A program made the position numbers and the translations under genes. Shown one piece after another: positions 32,261 through 40,321 of a stretch of 40,660 nucleotides of DNA. The stretch lies in assembly GCA_014155705.1 (NCBI GenBank), contig JAAEKA010000042.1:1-40660 (forward strand). The letters run 5' to 3'. This DNA is from Anaerolineae bacterium clx_CAG2 (lineage in GTDB: Bacteria > Chloroflexota > Anaerolineae > JAAEKA01). Every line of letters starts with the position of its first letter. Position 1 is the first letter of the stretch. A model generated the notes under the pieces. That model was given only the letters and a program-made list of their open reading frames with translations. It was not told the DNA's origin and ran no database searches.

Positions 32261-32290
32261 GCAAGGAAACAAGCAGACAAGGAAACAAGG
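32261..32290. repeat. Short tandem repeat of the ACAAG family
   Basis: Units GCAAGGAAACAAGCAGACAAG and GAAACAAGG fill the whole gap between the acetyltransferase and aminotransferase genes and include the purine-rich ribosome-binding region (CAAGGA) of the latter. Confidence 0.6.
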
Positions 32291-32292
32291 AC

Positions 32293-33396
32293 ATGATTCC
32301 GATTCTTGATTTGAAAACACAATATGAGCAATTGCGTGACGAGATTGCTGTCGCGCTGCAAGGCGTGCTGGACAGCGGCGCGTTTGTGCTGGGGCCGGAC
32401 GTCAAGGCATTGGAGCGCGAAGTAGCCGACTACTGCCGTTGCCAGCATGGCGTGGGCGTGGCCTCGGGCACCGATGCGCTGCGTTTGTCTCTGGCCGCGC
32501 TGGACATTGGCCAGGGCGACGAGGTGATCACCACACCCTTTACGTTCGTCGCGACCGCCAATACCATCAGCCATAGCGGCGCACGGCCGGTTTTCGTGGA
32601 CATCGACGCTGACACTTACAATCTGAACCCCGCTGCAGTGGCGGCGGCGGTCACGTCGCGCACCAAGGCGATCGTGCCGGTGCACCTTTATGGCCAGCCG
32701 GCCGACATGGATGCCATCATGGCCATTGCCGGGCAGCATGGTCTGGCGGTCATCGAGGACGCAGCCCAGGCCATCGGCGCAGAGTACAAAGGCCGGCGCG
32801 CGGGCAGCATCGGTCACGTGGGCTGTCTCAGCTTCTATCCCACCAAGAACCTCGGCGCCTACGGCGACGCGGGCATGGTGGTCACCAACGACCCGGTCCT
32901 GTCCGACAAGCTGGATGTGCTGCGCCGCCAGGGCGGCAAAACCAAGTACTTCCACGAGGTGTTGGGTTTCAACAGCCGGCTGGACACCCTGCAGGCCGCC
33001 ATCCTGCGGGTAAAATTACGCCACCTGGAGCGCTGGCAGGAAGCGCGTCGCGAGGCCGCCTGCCGCTACGATGGCCTGCTGGCCGCGGCCGGCGCGCCCG
33101 TGACCACCCCCTACGTCCGGCCCGACGTGCGCCACGTCTACCATCAGTACACCATTCGCGTCCCGCAGCGCGACGCCCTGGCCGAGCATCTCCAGCAGCG
33201 CGGCGTCAGCACCATGATCTACTACCCCCTGCCGCTGCACCTGCAAGGACTGTATCGGAACCTGGGCATGACCGAAGGCGCGCTGCCCATCGCCGAAGCC
33301 GCCGGCCGCGAAGTGCTCTCACTGCCCATGTACCCGGAACTGACCGAGGCGCAGCAGGAGGAGATTGTGGCGGCGGTGGTGGAGTTTTACAGGTAA
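32293..33396 (+). CDS. wbpE: DegT/DnrJ/EryC1 sugar aminotransferase (WbpE/WlbC-like)
   Basis: This 367-residue pyridoxal-phosphate enzyme has the family pattern DLKTQYEQLRDEI at the start and VGVASGTDALRLSLAAL for cofactor binding. The Asp lies in IEDAAQAIGAEYKG, and the Schiff-base Lys in SFYPTKNLGAYGDAG (about residue 189). NSRLDTLQAAILRVKL and YHQYTIRVP complete the signature. It should aminate the 3-keto uronic acid made by the upstream dehydrogenase, using glutamate. The dehydrogenase, acetyltransferase, aminotransferase and epimerase genes together make up most of the UDP-ManNAc3NAcA pathway. Confidence 0.93.
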   Translation: MIPILDLKTQYEQLRDEIAVALQGVLDSGAFVLGPDVKALEREVADYCRCQHGVGVASGTDALRLSLAALDIGQGDEVITTPFTFVATANTISHSGARPVFVDIDADTYNLNPAAVAAAVTSRTKAIVPVHLYGQPADMDAIMAIAGQHGLAVIEDAAQAIGAEYKGRRAGSIGHVGCLSFYPTKNLGAYGDAGMVVTNDPVLSDKLDVLRRQGGKTKYFHEVLGFNSRLDTLQAAILRVKLRHLERWQEARREAACRYDGLLAAAGAPVTTPYVRPDVRHVYHQYTIRVPQRDALAEHLQQRGVSTMIYYPLPLHLQGLYRNLGMTEGALPIAEAAGREVLSLPMYPELTEAQQEEIVAAVVEFYR

Positions 33397-33468
33397 ACAA
33401 GTAGACAAGTAGATAAGTAAGCAAGGGGCGCGATCTCCGGCCTTGTCTACTGTTTACTTGTCTACTTG
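33395..33468. repeat. Long inverted repeat of ACAAGTAG units
   Basis: The left arm (33395-33426) is a run of ACAAGTAG/ATAAGTA/AGCAAGG units. The right arm (33441-33468, starting CCTTGTCTACTG) is nearly its reverse complement. It can fold as a hairpin of about 28 pairs with a GC-rich loop. It fills the aminotransferase-epimerase gap. Confidence 0.85.
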
Positions 33469-33483
33469 TCGACATCTTTCACC

Positions 33484-34554
33484 ATGAATATCCTCACCAT
33501 CGTTGGCGCGCGGCCGCAGTTTATCAAGGCCGCGCCGGTCAGCCAGGCGCTGCGGGCGCGGCATCGCGAGGTGCTGGTGCATACCGGCCAGCACTACGAC
33601 GTCGCTATGTCCGACGTTTTTTTTGCCGAACTGGGCATCCCACAGCCGGATGTCAACCTGGGCGTTGGCTCCGGCAGCCACGGTCAGCAGACTGGTCGCA
33701 TGCTGATGGCCATCGAGGAGGCATTGCTGGGAGAGCGCCCTGACTGGGTGCTGGTCTACGGCGACACCAACTCGACCCTGGCCGGCGCGCTGGCGGCCAT
33801 CAAACTGGGCGTGCCGGTGGCTCACGTGGAGGCCGGCTTGCGCAGCTTCAACCGCGCCATGCCCGAGGAGCATAATCGCGTGCTGACCGACCACTGCGCT
33901 GACCTGCTCTTCTGTCCCACGCAAACCGCGGTCGATCTGTTGGCGACCGAGGGGCTGGCATCGGGCGTGCATCTGGTGGGCGACGTGATGGTGGATGCGT
34001 TGCGCCAACACGCCGAGATGGCCCGACAACGCTCCGACGTGCTGGCCCGGCTGGGGCTGCTCCCCAAAGGCTATTTGCTGGCCACGGTACACCGGCCCTA
34101 TAATACCGATGTCCCGGAGAACCTGCGCAGCATCTTCGCCGCCTTCAATGACATCTACCGGCGCAGCGGCCGGCCGGTGGTGCTGCCGCTGCATCCCAGA
34201 ACACGCCAGCGGATGGACGATCTGGCCCTGGATCCGCCGGACGGTGTGCGTCTGATCGATCCTGTCGGCTATCTGGACATGCTGGCTTTGGAGCAGGCCG
34301 CGGCCATGATCCTGACCGACTCCGGCGGCATCCAGAAAGAAGCCTATACGTTCGCTGTGCCCTGCGTCACCCTGCGGCCAGAGACCGAATGGGTCGAGAC
34401 CGTGCAGGCTGGCTGGAATGTGGTGGCAGGCGCCGACCGCAGCGCGATCGTCCAGGCCGCAACTCAGTACACCTGGCCCGCCGACCTACCGCCGTCGGTC
34501 TTCGGTGATGGCCACGCAGCCGAGCGTATCGTCGAGGTGTTGGAGCGCGCGTAA
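33484..34554 (+). CDS. wecB: UDP-N-acetylglucosamine 2-epimerase family (WecB/WbpI-like)
   Basis: This 356-residue non-hydrolysing 2-epimerase has the start MNILTIVGARPQFIKAAP. HTGQHYDVAMSDVFF and DTNSTLAGALAAIKLGVPVAHVEAGLRSFNRAMPEEHNR follow, along with the C-terminal TDSGGIQKEAYTFAVPCVTLRPETEWVET. In this neighbourhood the likely substrate is UDP-2,3-diacetamido-glucuronate, epimerised at C2 to the mannuronate form (WbpI/WlbD step). Sequence alone cannot separate that from UDP-GlcNAc epimerisation. The start at 33484 lies just after the inverted repeat. Confidence 0.9.
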   Translation: MNILTIVGARPQFIKAAPVSQALRARHREVLVHTGQHYDVAMSDVFFAELGIPQPDVNLGVGSGSHGQQTGRMLMAIEEALLGERPDWVLVYGDTNSTLAGALAAIKLGVPVAHVEAGLRSFNRAMPEEHNRVLTDHCADLLFCPTQTAVDLLATEGLASGVHLVGDVMVDALRQHAEMARQRSDVLARLGLLPKGYLLATVHRPYNTDVPENLRSIFAAFNDIYRRSGRPVVLPLHPRTRQRMDDLALDPPDGVRLIDPVGYLDMLALEQAAAMILTDSGGIQKEAYTFAVPCVTLRPETEWVETVQAGWNVVAGADRSAIVQAATQYTWPADLPPSVFGDGHAAERIVEVLERA

Positions 34555-34628
34555 CGCGTCTTCGCACAGGGTACCAGAAGAGCCGCCATACGATCTTGCT
34601 TGCCACTACAGCTACTTCACCTCAATCT

Positions 34629-35744
34629 ATGGTTCCCAGCCAACCAGAAATTGCGTTGGCCGGTCTGGTGATCTGTATGGTCGGGCCGCACGAGCCGCGG
34701 CCCGGCGGCGTCACTAGCCAGGTCGAGACCCTCTCGCGTTGCCTGCGCGGCGTTGGAGTCCAGGTGCGCCCCGTGGACACAAATGTGCAGGCGCTGCGTC
34801 GATGGGGCCGGTTGGGGCGCTGGCTGCTGCCGTTGTGCCAACTGGCGTTGGTTCCCTGGCGGCTGTGGCGAGCGAGCCGGGGCGCCGATCTGATCCACGT
34901 GCATCTGGCGTCGTATTGGGGCTTCTACCTGCCTATGTTGGCTATTGCCCTGGTGCGGGCTTTGCGCCGCCGGCCGGTGGTGGCCAGCTACCACGGCGGT
35001 ATGGCTGAGCAGTTCGTGGCTGCGCATCGCCAGCGCGTGCAGTCTCTACTCAAGTCCATCGACGTCTTGCTCACCTCGGCCCAGGTTATCGCCGCAGCCT
35101 TTGAGCCGCTGGGTTTGAAGCCGATCCTCATGCCCAATGTGGTCGATCTGGAGCAGTTCAGCCCGCGCTCTGGCGGTCCACGCGACCTCACTGTTCAGCC
35201 CGCGCCGCTGCTGCTCTGGATCAAGCGCTTCGACCATGTCAGCAACCCCGCGCTGATGGTGCGGGCGTACGCGCTGGTGCGCCAGCAAGTCTCTGGCGCG
35301 CGGCTGCTGATGATCGGCGACGGTCCGCGGCGGGCTGAGATCGAGACGCTGGCCGCAGAGTTGAATGCGCCGGTGGAGTTCGCCGGCCGGGTCTCCTTCA
35401 AGGCGTTGCAGGCGGCCTACGCCGCCGCCGATGTTTTTGTCAGCTCAAGCGCTGTGGACAATCAGCCCAACACGCTGTTGGAGGCCTCGGCCCTGGGCCT
35501 GCCTATCGTGGCCACAGCCGTGGGCGGCGTGCCTGAGATGGTACACGACGGCGTCGATGCGTTGCTGACGCCGCCTGATGATCCCGCCGCCCTGGCCCAG
35601 GCCATTCTGCGCTTGCTGCAAGAGCCAGTCCTGGCCGAGCGCCTCAGCCAGGCCGCCATCGCCAATGCCCAGCGCTTCACCTGGCCCGCTGTCTGGCCGC
35701 AACTGGCGGCGGTGTATGGCAAAGCCAGGGAAACGAGTAGATGA
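34629..35744 (+). CDS. GT4-type glycosyltransferase
   Basis: This 371-residue GT-B glycosyltransferase has an N-terminal acceptor domain with a GPHEPRPGGVTSQVETL loop. The C-terminal donor domain has LLLWIKRFDHVSNPALMVRAY, LLMIGDGPRRAEIE, VEFAGRVSF and the family E-x7-E-like region VFVSSSAVDNQPNTLLEASALGLPIVATAVGGVPEMV. It probably transfers a sugar made by this cluster onto a lipid-linked or cell-surface glycan. I chose the ATG at 34629; a TTG at 34596 is in frame but has no better signal. The stop lies inside the next repeat array. Confidence 0.9.
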   Translation: MVPSQPEIALAGLVICMVGPHEPRPGGVTSQVETLSRCLRGVGVQVRPVDTNVQALRRWGRLGRWLLPLCQLALVPWRLWRASRGADLIHVHLASYWGFYLPMLAIALVRALRRRPVVASYHGGMAEQFVAAHRQRVQSLLKSIDVLLTSAQVIAAAFEPLGLKPILMPNVVDLEQFSPRSGGPRDLTVQPAPLLLWIKRFDHVSNPALMVRAYALVRQQVSGARLLMIGDGPRRAEIETLAAELNAPVEFAGRVSFKALQAAYAAADVFVSSSAVDNQPNTLLEASALGLPIVATAVGGVPEMVHDGVDALLTPPDDPAALAQAILRLLQEPVLAERLSQAAIANAQRFTWPAVWPQLAAVYGKARETSR

Positions 35745-35828
35745 GCAGACAAGAAAGCAAAGCGCACGTCCTTGTCTGCTTGTCCCCTTGTTCACCTGCC
35801 CACTCGTCTACTTGTCTACTTATCTACC
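35731..35828. repeat. Second ACAAGTAG-type inverted repeat array
   Basis: The left arm (35731-35761: AAACGAGTAG, ATGAGCAGAC, AAGAAAGCAA) faces a longer right arm (35770-35828) of CTTGTCTGCTTGTC, CTCGTCTACTTGTC and TACTTATCTACC units. It overlaps the glycosyltransferase stop codon and fills the gap to the next gene. It is related to the arrays at 32261 and 33395. Confidence 0.8.
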
Positions 35829-35847
35829 TTCATCAGAGGATCTCTCC

Positions 35848-36804
35848 ATGTCTGCAATCCCATCCACAGCACTGATCACCGGTATAGCCGGCTTTTGCGG
35901 CAGCTACCTGGCTGAGCTGCTTGCCGGGCAGGGCTGGCGTGTGGTCGGACTGGATATGGCGGCAGACGCGCAACAACGGCTGCGCCGGCTGGGGCTGGAT
36001 GTCGAGCTGCATCAGGCTGATCTGGCCGACACAGAGGCGCTGCGGCAGATCATCGCCGGCGTTCGGCCCGATCAGGTCTATCATCTGGCGGCGCTGACCA
36101 ACCCTGCGGCGCCGTTCCGGGCGCTGTACGAAGTCAACGTCTACGGCACGATCCATCTGCTGGAGGCGCTGCGCCGCGAGGCGCCGGATGCGGCCGTGTT
36201 GATCGCCGGCTCCAGCGCCCAGTACGGCCCCACCCAGCCTCACGAGAACCCAATTGAAGAGACGCAGGAATTCCGGCCCATTACCCAGTACGCCGTGACT
36301 AAGGCCGCTCAGGACATGTTGGGCCATATGGCCAGCCACGCTGGCCAGCCGGTGGTTCGCACCCGCAGCTTCAACATCATCGGTCCGCGCCAGGGCTCGC
36401 AGTTCGTCAGTGCTGCTTTTGCCCGCCAGATCGCCGGGATCGAACAGGGTCTGCAGCCGCCCGTGATCGAGGTGGGCAACCTGGCGGCCGTGCGCGACTT
36501 CGTCGATGTGCGCGATGTGGCGCGGGCGTACACGCTGGCGCTGGCAGCAGGCCGGCCCGGCCAGGTTTACAACGTTTGCTCAGGCGTGGGTCATAGCGTA
36601 CAATCTCTGCTGGACGGGCTGCTTGCCCTGAGTACAGCCGAATCCATCGAGGTGCGCCCTACTGCCGAGCGCATGCAGCCGGCCGACGTGCCTGCCCAGG
36701 TGGGCAGTTACGCTCGTCTGGCCGCAGACACAGGCTGGCAGCCGCTGATCCACTGGCAACAGACCCTGCGCGATCTGCTGGACTACTGGCGCGCGGCATT
36801 GTAG
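35848..36804 (+). CDS. rmd: GDP-4-keto-6-deoxymannose reductase-like epimerase/dehydratase family protein
   Basis: This 318-residue extended short-chain dehydrogenase has the NAD(P)-binding motif GIAGFCGSYLAE near residue 11. The catalytic Ser lies in AGSSAQYGP, and Tyr/Lys lie in QYAVTKAAQDM. The Rmd-like C-terminal pattern is FARQIAGIEQG, VGNLAAVRDFVDVRDVARAY and VYNVCSGVGHSVQSLLDGLL. It may reduce GDP-4-keto-6-deoxymannose to GDP-rhamnose, but no GDP-mannose dehydratase is present in this window. A related UDP/TDP-sugar role is possible. AGAGGA precedes the ATG. Confidence 0.8.
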   Translation: MSAIPSTALITGIAGFCGSYLAELLAGQGWRVVGLDMAADAQQRLRRLGLDVELHQADLADTEALRQIIAGVRPDQVYHLAALTNPAAPFRALYEVNVYGTIHLLEALRREAPDAAVLIAGSSAQYGPTQPHENPIEETQEFRPITQYAVTKAAQDMLGHMASHAGQPVVRTRSFNIIGPRQGSQFVSAAFARQIAGIEQGLQPPVIEVGNLAAVRDFVDVRDVARAYTLALAAGRPGQVYNVCSGVGHSVQSLLDGLLALSTAESIEVRPTAERMQPADVPAQVGSYARLAADTGWQPLIHWQQTLRDLLDYWRAAL

Positions 36805-36890
36805 GTCACGTTATCACCGTGACAAGCAGGCGGTTGCCGTGACACGCCCCGTCCGGCTATCAGCCAAACCTACGGGCCACGAGCGAGGAC

Positions 36891-36915
36891 CACGTTTCAC
36901 ACTTCACGCTTTACG
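36891..36915. repeat. Heptamer tandem repeat (CGTTTCA type)
   Basis: CACGTTTCACACTTCACGCTTTACG is a run of 7-base units (CGTTTCA, CACTTCA, CGCTTTA) just ahead of the amidohydrolase gene. It belongs to the same style of degenerate heptamer arrays seen elsewhere in the window. Confidence 0.6.
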
Positions 36916-36922
36916 AGTTGAC

Positions 36923-38566
36923 ATGACACAACAACTTTTGATCAGGAACGGTACTTTGGTGACACCCTTCGGTGAAATCGCAGGCGACCTGCGCATTGTC
37001 GACGAGCGTATCCACAGCATAGGCGTACGTTTCGATCCAGAGCCGGGCGAAGAGGTGCTGGACGCGGCAGGCTGCGTGGTTCTACCCGGCCTGGTGGACC
37101 CCCACACTCACATCCAGCTCGACACGGGCATCTACAAGACGCCTGACGACTGGGCTGTGGGCACGCGGACGGCGGCCTGTGGCGGCGTGACCACGGTCAT
37201 CGATTTCGCCACTCAATTCCCCGGCCAGAATGTGCGCGAGGCCGTGACCAACCGGTTGGCCGAAGCCCAGGACCTGGCTAAGATCGACTTCAGCTTCCAC
37301 GTTATGCTGACCGAGTTGCCGGACGATGACGAGCTTGACGCTTGGATGGCTGATCTGGTGGAGCTGGGCACCCCTTCAGCCAAAGTCTATACCACCTACC
37401 GGCCCAACTACTACCAGGACGACGACAGCTTGCTGCGCGTGTTGCGTGCAGCAGGACGGCGTGGCGTAGTGGTGATGGTGCATGCCGAGAACGACGCTCT
37501 GGTCAGCGCGGCGACGGCCCGGCTGGTAGCCACAGGCAAGATCAGCCTGGCCTATCACGGTATGGCCCGGCCTGCGCTGGCCGAGGTCGAGGCAGTGCAG
37601 CGCATGTTGCTGCTGGCCAGGGAAGCCAACTGCCCGCTCTACGTGGTTCACAATTCAGTGGCGCGCTCGTCAGAGCTGATTCACGCAGCGCGCCAGGCCG
37701 GCCAGATCGCCTGGAGTGAGACCTGCCCGCAATATCTGACGCTGGACGAACGGATCTACGCGGGCGAGCACCCGGAGTGGGGCATCATGCAGCCGCCGTT
37801 GCGCCATCCAACCGAGGCAGAGCGTCTATGGGACCTGGTGGCGTCAGGCGCGGTCAACAGCATCGGCACCGACCACTGCGACTACACCTTGTTACAGAAG
37901 CACGGTCTTGATCCGTTGGAGAGTCAGGCCGTACAGGATGTGCTGGCTAAGCTGCCCGAGGAGGAACGGGAGATGGTGGTGCTGCGCGCCGGCCTGCGCG
38001 ACGGTTGGCAGCGCGAATGGCGTGAGGTGGCGCTGGCAATGGGCACCTCGCGCGATGCCATCCGCCGCCTGGAGAACGACGCCGTGCGCCGCCTGCAAGA
38101 GGCTAATGGCGCGCTGACTACCTTGCACGATGCGGTCGCAGCCAACGGCCAGCCCCGCCTGCCTTTCACGCAGACCCCCGGCGGCATTCCCGGCTTGGAG
38201 ACCATGCTGCCGCTACTGGCCACCGACGGGGTGGCGGCGGGCCGCATCACCTGGTCGCGACTGGCTGAGCTCACCTCAACCAACCCCGCAAGAGTCTTCG
38301 GTCTCTACCCGCGCAAAGGCGCATTATTACCTGGCAGCGACGCCGACGTGGTGGTCTTTGATCCGTCGGCCGAGACGACAATCAAGGCGGTCAATCTGCA
38401 CAACATCGCTGGCTACACGCCTTACGAGGGCCGGCGGGTGCGCGGCCGGGTGCGTTTCACCCTCAGCCGCGGCTTGGTGGTGAGCAAGGCAGGTGAGTTT
38501 ACCGGCCATCGCGGCTGGGGGCGCCTGGTGGAAGGAAGGCCGTTCAACGCGGCCCACTGGCGATGA
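36923..38566 (+). CDS. Dihydropyrimidinase-type amidohydrolase with inserted sigma-70 region-4-like HTH
   Basis: This 547-residue protein is a cyclic-amidohydrolase (hydantoinase/dihydropyrimidinase) with the metal ligands all present: His61 and His63 (DPHTHIQLD), the carboxylated Lys154 (PSAKVYTTY), His187 (VHAEND), His243 (VVHNSV) and Asp317 (GTDHCDYT). The C-terminal part (FTQTPGGIPGLETMLPLL, then TSTNPARVFGLYPRKGALLPGSDADVVVFDP) is also canonical. Between Asp317 and that part, where related enzymes have a short loop, residues about 327-413 form an insertion. Residues about 344-392 match sigma-70 region 4. The start at 36923 is the first Met of the amidohydrolase fold. The stop overlaps the next start (ATGA). 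The substrate is unknown, and the enzyme may be catalytically active, regulatory or both. Confidence 0.88.
   Translation: MTQQLLIRNGTLVTPFGEIAGDLRIVDERIHSIGVRFDPEPGEEVLDAAGCVVLPGLVDPHTHIQLDTGIYKTPDDWAVGTRTAACGGVTTVIDFATQFPGQNVREAVTNRLAEAQDLAKIDFSFHVMLTELPDDDELDAWMADLVELGTPSAKVYTTYRPNYYQDDDSLLRVLRAAGRRGVVVMVHAENDALVSAATARLVATGKISLAYHGMARPALAEVEAVQRMLLLAREANCPLYVVHNSVARSSELIHAARQAGQIAWSETCPQYLTLDERIYAGEHPEWGIMQPPLRHPTEAERLWDLVASGAVNSIGTDHCDYTLLQKHGLDPLESQAVQDVLAKLPEEEREMVVLRAGLRDGWQREWREVALAMGTSRDAIRRLENDAVRRLQEANGALTTLHDAVAANGQPRLPFTQTPGGIPGLETMLPLLATDGVAAGRITWSRLAELTSTNPARVFGLYPRKGALLPGSDADVVVFDPSAETTIKAVNLHNIAGYTPYEGRRVRGRVRFTLSRGLVVSKAGEFTGHRGWGRLVEGRPFNAAHWR
37901..38163 (+). other. Inserted segment: sigma-70 region-4-like domain
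   Basis: The segment is in frame within the amidohydrolase gene. It reads LPEEEREMVVLRAGLRDG, then REVALAMGTSRDAIRRLE and ending NDAVRRLQEA. That follows the region 4 pattern LPxxERxVLxLRxGLxDG ... EIGxxLGVSRERVRQIExxALRRLR position by position. The helix-turn-helix part (REVALAMGTSRDAIRRLE) is well formed. A linker of about 18 residues (ANGALTTLHDAVAANG) returns to the enzyme fold. Confidence 0.8.
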
Positions 38567-40278
38567 GCGAACACCTGCCCTCTGGCTCAGAGGCGCACAG
38601 CAAATTCGACCATGCCAAGCGCCAGGCGATGGTCGAAAGCCTGGTCGCACTGCTGCGCGGCCGGTCCGATGACTTGCTGTCCTTCGACGACGTGCAGCGT
38701 AAGCTGGGGCTGCACATCACCCGTGAGCACGGTTTACAGCAGGCGCCGCTGGACCAGATCGTAGGCAGCGCGGGAAAATTTCGTGACTTTACCCGCTCCT
38801 TCTGGCCCCGGAATGAGCGGCTGCGCGAACGCTGGAAGTGGATCTACGTCGCAGCCCACGACTTCCACGGCCTGCCGCCAGTCGAATTGTACCAGGTGGG
38901 TGAGGTCTTCTTCGTCAAGGACGGCAACCACCGCGTCTCGGTGGCGCGGGCGCTGGGCAGTAAGACCATCGAAGCCTACGTCACCGAATTCCTGAGCCCG
39001 GCACCGCTGACCGTGGACAACGTCGATAGCGACATCGATTCGCTGGCCTTGCAGATGGAGCGTGAGCGTTTTCTGGGCCGCACGCGCCTGCCGGAGCTGC
39101 GTCCCAACGCGGCCATCGAGCTCAGCCAGCCGGGGGGCTACGCCACGCTGCTGGAACACATCGCCGTACCGGCCTATGTGCTTAGCCAGCAACAAGGCCG
39201 GCCGGTGGACTGGGACGAGGCCGTCGGACTCTGGTACGACGACGTCTATCTGCCGGTGGTGCGCTCCATCCGCGCGAGCCAGCCCGACCTGCTGCGCCGC
39301 TACCCTGGGCGCAGCGAGGCCGACCTGTACCTGTGGCTGATGGAGCATCGCGATGCACTGGCGCAAGAGCCAGACCTGGAGCCGGCCCTGGCCGCCGCGG
39401 CCCGCCAGTTCGTCGAGGCCATGGGCAACCCACGGCTGCGCTGGCTGGTTAACACGCGCAGCAAGCCGGGCACGTGGCGCACGCAGCGGGTGCTGCCGCG
39501 CGGCGACGGACCGCTCTTCGCCGATATCCTGCTGCTCCTGGACCAGGCGCCTGCGACCTGGCAGACCGTTGCAGACCTTGCGCCGCTGGCAGCGCGCGTC
39601 GGGAGCCGGTTGCACGGGCTGTGGAGCGGCCAGTCGCTGGAGGACTACAGCCGGGCCGGCGCAGCCATGCAGCGCTTCGCCGGCGTCTGCCAGACGCATG
39701 GCGCGGCCTGGCAGTTCCGGGCCGAGATTGGCGGCAGCGGCGATCAGGATGCTGTCACCGGCGGCTATGACCTGGTGGTGTTGCGGCAGGGCGAGGCAGA
39801 AGCCCGGCGTCAGGATGAGATGCTGGGAACGCAGATTCAGGGGGTGATCCGACGGGCGGCCTGTCCTGTGCTTGTCTTGTCTGCACAGCGCCCCCGCCTG
39901 AGCCGGGCCTTGCTGGCATACGATGGCAGCCTTTCGGCCGAGGAAGCGCTCTACGTGGCGGCGCATCTGGCTGCTGTCTGGGAGACGCGTCTGGTGGTGG
40001 TGACCGTGGAAGAACACGCCCGCACCAGTTCGGCGACGTTAGACGCAGCGTTGTCTTACCTCAGGCAGCAGGGCATCGACGCCCGCGGCTTTTTCAAAGC
40101 TGCGCTGCCCGGCTCGGCCGGTGTAGCCCAGTCGATCCTACAGCTTGCGGCCGAACAGGGCAGCGACCTGATTCTGCTGGGCGACAGCGGCTATTCCCCC
40201 TTTGTGGAGCTATTCGTGCGCAGCACGGTGGATCATGTGTTAAGAGAGGCGGGGTGTTCAGTGTTGGTGTGCGAGTAG
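38563..40278 (+). CDS. ParB/sulfiredoxin-like motif protein with tandem universal-stress-protein tail
   Basis: The protein has 571 residues. The N-terminal part carries KDGNHRVSVARALG (DGNHR at 120-124), the DGxHR-type motif of the ParB/sulfiredoxin superfamily. A helical middle region (about 150-300) follows. From about residue 318 a degenerate UspA-like unit is seen (FADILLLLDQAP ... AACPVLVLS). A second, better unit covers about 448-571 (RALLAYDGSLSAEEALYVAAHLA ... LILLGDSGYSPFVELFVRSTVDHVLREAGCSVLV) with a G-x2-G-x10-S nucleotide-binding-like loop. It overlaps the amidohydrolase gene by ATGA, so the two are translated together. The middle domain resembles DUF4032 but I am not certain. Confidence 0.8.
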   Translation: MSEHLPSGSEAHSKFDHAKRQAMVESLVALLRGRSDDLLSFDDVQRKLGLHITREHGLQQAPLDQIVGSAGKFRDFTRSFWPRNERLRERWKWIYVAAHDFHGLPPVELYQVGEVFFVKDGNHRVSVARALGSKTIEAYVTEFLSPAPLTVDNVDSDIDSLALQMERERFLGRTRLPELRPNAAIELSQPGGYATLLEHIAVPAYVLSQQQGRPVDWDEAVGLWYDDVYLPVVRSIRASQPDLLRRYPGRSEADLYLWLMEHRDALAQEPDLEPALAAAARQFVEAMGNPRLRWLVNTRSKPGTWRTQRVLPRGDGPLFADILLLLDQAPATWQTVADLAPLAARVGSRLHGLWSGQSLEDYSRAGAAMQRFAGVCQTHGAAWQFRAEIGGSGDQDAVTGGYDLVVLRQGEAEARRQDEMLGTQIQGVIRRAACPVLVLSAQRPRLSRALLAYDGSLSAEEALYVAAHLAAVWETRLVVVTVEEHARTSSATLDAALSYLRQQGIDARGFFKAALPGSAGVAQSILQLAAEQGSDLILLGDSGYSPFVELFVRSTVDHVLREAGCSVLVCE

Positions 40279-40321
40279 GGAGAGAATGTGAGCGGTGCGC
40301 AATGCTTTGAGGCTGTGTTTG

